Assembly: GCF_017873605.1 (NCBI RefSeq)
Contig: NZ_JAGGKI010000008.1
Span: forward strand, 186,001 to 250,000
Length of the DNA: 64,000 nt
Direction of reading: 5' to 3'
Source of the DNA: Paenibacillus lactis
GTDB taxonomy: Bacteria > Bacillota > Bacilli > Paenibacillales > Paenibacillaceae
Position numbers and translations under genes: made by a program. The notes beneath the pieces are model-generated. The model saw only the letters and a list, made by a program, of their open reading frames with translations, was not told the origin of the DNA and searched no databases. Positions 62,291-64,000 of this stretch are shown here, in pieces (positions within the stretch are counted from its first letter, which is position 1; each line of letters starts with the position of its first letter).

Positions 62291-63478
62291 TTATTTATAC
62301 TTCACGCCTTCCGTATAACGGTTGGAGGCGTTCCAGAGCAAATACTCGTCGACTCCGGTATCTTTCAAGGCCCGAATCTGCTCTTCAATCTGCTTTTTCC
62401 CGTATTTGATATAATTCCCTTTGCCCAGCCAGCTGGCCGTGAAATCCTGAATCCATGGGCGGATGATCGGCTTATTGTCGCCCAGCTCTTTGAGTTTCTT
62501 GTGGGTATCCTCCATCGATCCCTTAATGGTCTGGTACGGAGCCTTATCCGGCACCTCGGCGCCGAACCAGCCCGTCGTGTAGTGGCTCGGGTATACCATC
62601 GGGCTGATAATATCCACATTATTCGATATCTTTACAAAATCCTGGCCGATTCCTTCTGCTGCCGGTACCGATGCCGCGTAGCCGAAAATATCGACGGAAA
62701 CGCGGATGCCGAGCGGTGCAAGCTCTTCACGGGCATACTGGACGAAATCCGATACGACATCGACGCGGGACTGCTCGGTTTTCACATACTTCAAAGCGTC
62801 GGCCCGCTTCTCAAAGCCTTCCGGGAACCGGACATAGTCGAACTGGATCTCCTTAAAGCCGAGCTTGGCTGCTTCTTTGGCGATTTCGATATTGTAATCC
62901 CATACCTCTTTGCTGTACGGATTGACGAAGCTGTCTCCGCCGCCGTTGGTCCACACGGTGCCGTCTCCTTTGCGGAAGGACAGCTCCGGATTCTTCTTGG
63001 CCAGGATCGTATCCTTGAACACGACGACACGGGCGATCGGATAAATGTCATGCTTCTCCAGCCGTTTCATCAGCTGATGGATATCCTTGATAAAGGGCTG
63101 GGACTTTCCAAGCTTTTGAAGCTTCGGATTATCGGTTTTGTACGTTATGTAGCCTTCGTCGTCCTTGATATCGATGACCATGGCGTTCAGCTCCGTTGTG
63201 TCCATCAGGTCAATAAGCTGTGTCATTCTGGAGCCGCCGGCACTGTAAGCTGTTACATAAATGCCTTTGACTTTCGGTGCGTCGACTTGCGGGTCGATCT
63301 CGGTCGTATTCGGCTTGATGCCGTTCTGTCCCTGACCCTTCCCCTGATTTTGATGCATGCTCTGAATCACGGCGGAGTTCCAGGAAGCCTGCAATTGGGT
63401 TGTAAGCGGGCTCTCCTGCGCGCCGGAGCCGCCAAAGCCCGCGGCAGCCAAGATGAAAAATGCCAAGATGATGTTCAT
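62291..63478 (-). CDS. Secreted putative glycoside hydrolase (DUF4015)
   Basis: 395 residues. A short hydrophobic N-terminus (MNIILAFFILAAAGFGGSGA) is a signal peptide or anchor, followed by a Gln/Asn-rich linker and a TIM-barrel domain from about residue 70 (KGIYVTAYSAGG). Conserved segments NAMVIDIKDDEGYI, IARVVVFKD, EIQFDYVRFPEGF, VSVDIFGYA and ISPMVYPSHY are typical of DUF4015. The barrel is related to GH13-like or polysaccharide-hydrolase folds; activity is unproven, a cell-wall or exopolysaccharide target is plausible. GGGAGAGAG precedes the ATG. Confidence 0.88.
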   Translation of the reverse strand: MNIILAFFILAAAGFGGSGAQESPLTTQLQASWNSAVIQSMHQNQGKGQGQNGIKPNTTEIDPQVDAPKVKGIYVTAYSAGGSRMTQLIDLMDTTELNAMVIDIKDDEGYITYKTDNPKLQKLGKSQPFIKDIHQLMKRLEKHDIYPIARVVVFKDTILAKKNPELSFRKGDGTVWTNGGGDSFVNPYSKEVWDYNIEIAKEAAKLGFKEIQFDYVRFPEGFEKRADALKYVKTEQSRVDVVSDFVQYAREELAPLGIRVSVDIFGYAASVPAAEGIGQDFVKISNNVDIISPMVYPSHYTTGWFGAEVPDKAPYQTIKGSMEDTHKKLKELGDNKPIIRPWIQDFTASWLGKGNYIKYGKKQIEEQIRALKDTGVDEYLLWNASNRYTEGVKYK

Positions 63479-63895
63479 AATTACTCTCTCCCTTGTCTAC
63501 ATTCACCATGATTATAATGGAACCGCAGCTTTCAAAAAGAACAGGTTTGTTACATTCGCCCAAGATATGGAGCTAAAGCATGCGGTATTGGTTCATTAAA
63601 CGGGTGAAGGGCAATTTAAACGACTTTTCCATATTTACCGAAAGTGGACATAATTACGATAGGAAATTGAAGGGAGGACAGTTAATTGCAGACGGATCGC
63701 CTAGATCAACGATCCTGCATCGGATTTTAGAAATGCACCGGCAAAGACGAGCGATAATGTTTAGGATGAGGGGCTTAAGCTTGGCCAAGCCGGGCTGTCG
63801 TCGTAGGAGAATTCGGGCAAAAAATGCCGCTGTTCAGCGGCATGCACCGGTGAACAACGGCATTGATCTTGCAAATATTTCAAGCGGATATTCCA
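63479..63895. other. Intergenic region without a supported gene
   Basis: 417 bp. It holds the upstream region of the DUF4015 gene (TATAAT-like sequence near 63510 on the minus strand) and the terminator at 63818-63843. A plus-strand frame at 63580-63945 has no ribosome site and crosses that terminator. A GGGAGG near 63675 precedes only a 14-codon TTG frame. Confidence 0.5.
63818..63843 (-). terminator. Terminator of the minus-strand gene at the window end
   Basis: ATGCCGCT and AGCGGCAT form an 8-bp stem; read on the minus strand it is followed by TTTTTT. It lies ~50 bp after the stop codon at 63896. Confidence 0.8.
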
Positions 63896-64000
63896 TTAAT
63901 GCAGCAGCGTGTGGCTTTGGTGTTCGCAAATGCTGTACTGAATAATTTCCAAAGCGTCATCCTGCTCCAAAATATTCAGCCCGTCCCTCAAAACGATCAT
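63896..64000 (-). CDS. C-terminal end of an unidentified gene (cut by the window edge)
   Basis: At least 34 residues are readable up to a TAA at 63896-63898 (…DGLNILEQDDALEIIQYSICEHQ…). The first visible codon is ATG, but the gene probably starts outside the window. No family is recognised from so short a tail. A minus-strand terminator 50 bp downstream supports a real gene. Confidence 0.55.
   Translation of the reverse strand: MIVLRDGLNILEQDDALEIIQYSICEHQSHTLLH

Noticed and set aside
63580..63945. 121-codon plus-strand frame near the window end
   Set aside because: No ribosome site, Arg-rich composition, and it crosses a minus-strand terminator and the end of a minus-strand gene.

Overview
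The window reads as chromosomal DNA of a low-to-mid GC, spore-forming Firmicute, most likely Paenibacillus. This rests on a gerA-type germinant receptor operon, a sporulene-type terpene synthase (YtpB family), a LysM plus M14 spore-type peptidoglycan endopeptidase, strong AGGAGG ribosome sites with many GTG/TTG starts, GlpP-type antitermination, and an abundance of AraC regulators beside sugar genes. The genus is inferred from gene content only. There is no rRNA operon, CRISPR array, prophage or intact insertion sequence; one tRNA gene (Leu-CAG) is present.

Region by region. 1-5.7 kb: 3' end of a MocR-type aminotransferase, then a gene-free 1.6 kb stretch packed with three different tandem arrays, then ddl, a class I aminotransferase and an AraC regulator. 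5.9-11.9 kb: two facing sets of sugar isomerase/epimerase and Gfo/Idh/MocA dehydrogenase genes separated by a long hairpin, with a divergent AraC gene. 12-15.8 kb: a glycerol island (glpD-like flavoprotein, NagD-type HAD phosphatase, glpP) with two related terminator leaders. 15.9-21.2 kb: MgtC-like gene and a gerA-gerC-gerB operon. 21.4-24.5 kb: tRNA-Leu, LysE exporter, a BNR-like lipoprotein, a small membrane protein and a duplicated-HTH protein.

24.9-33.5 kb is a pentose/plant-polysaccharide island: AraC regulator, FAH-family dehydratase, aldehyde dehydrogenase, YjhG/YagF-like xylonate dehydratase, GH43 and a facing GH29. The first three enzymes together make a Weimberg-type route from xylonate (or another pentonate) to 2-oxoglutarate. 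33.9-45.6 kb is mostly housekeeping: Dabb and DUF86 proteins, ytxG/ytxH-like pair, glutamate racemase, LysM-M14 endopeptidase, a HesB-fold protein without the family cysteines, DUF1450, an LTA-synthase-like enzyme, an rRNA methyltransferase, an O-methyltransferase and an MFS exporter.

45.7-64 kb: hemE-hemH, CapA-like protein, glycerophosphodiesterase, FAH hydrolase, DUF92 protein, an ABC-F ATPase gene split by one in-frame amber codon, M42 peptidase, LapA-like protein, oligoendopeptidase F with two well-formed in-frame starts (one adding a signal peptide), two small proteins, a cold-shock protein, the YtpB-like synthase, pfkA, a MATE exporter, a secreted DUF4015 protein and the end of a further minus-strand gene.

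The items most worth follow-up are the stacked hairpin/palindrome arrays at 1.05-2.57 kb, the paired glycerol leaders, the oxidative pentose cluster, the dual-start PepF, the cysteine-free HesB-like protein, the hairpin with pseudoknot potential at 7.9 kb and the amber-interrupted ABC-F gene.
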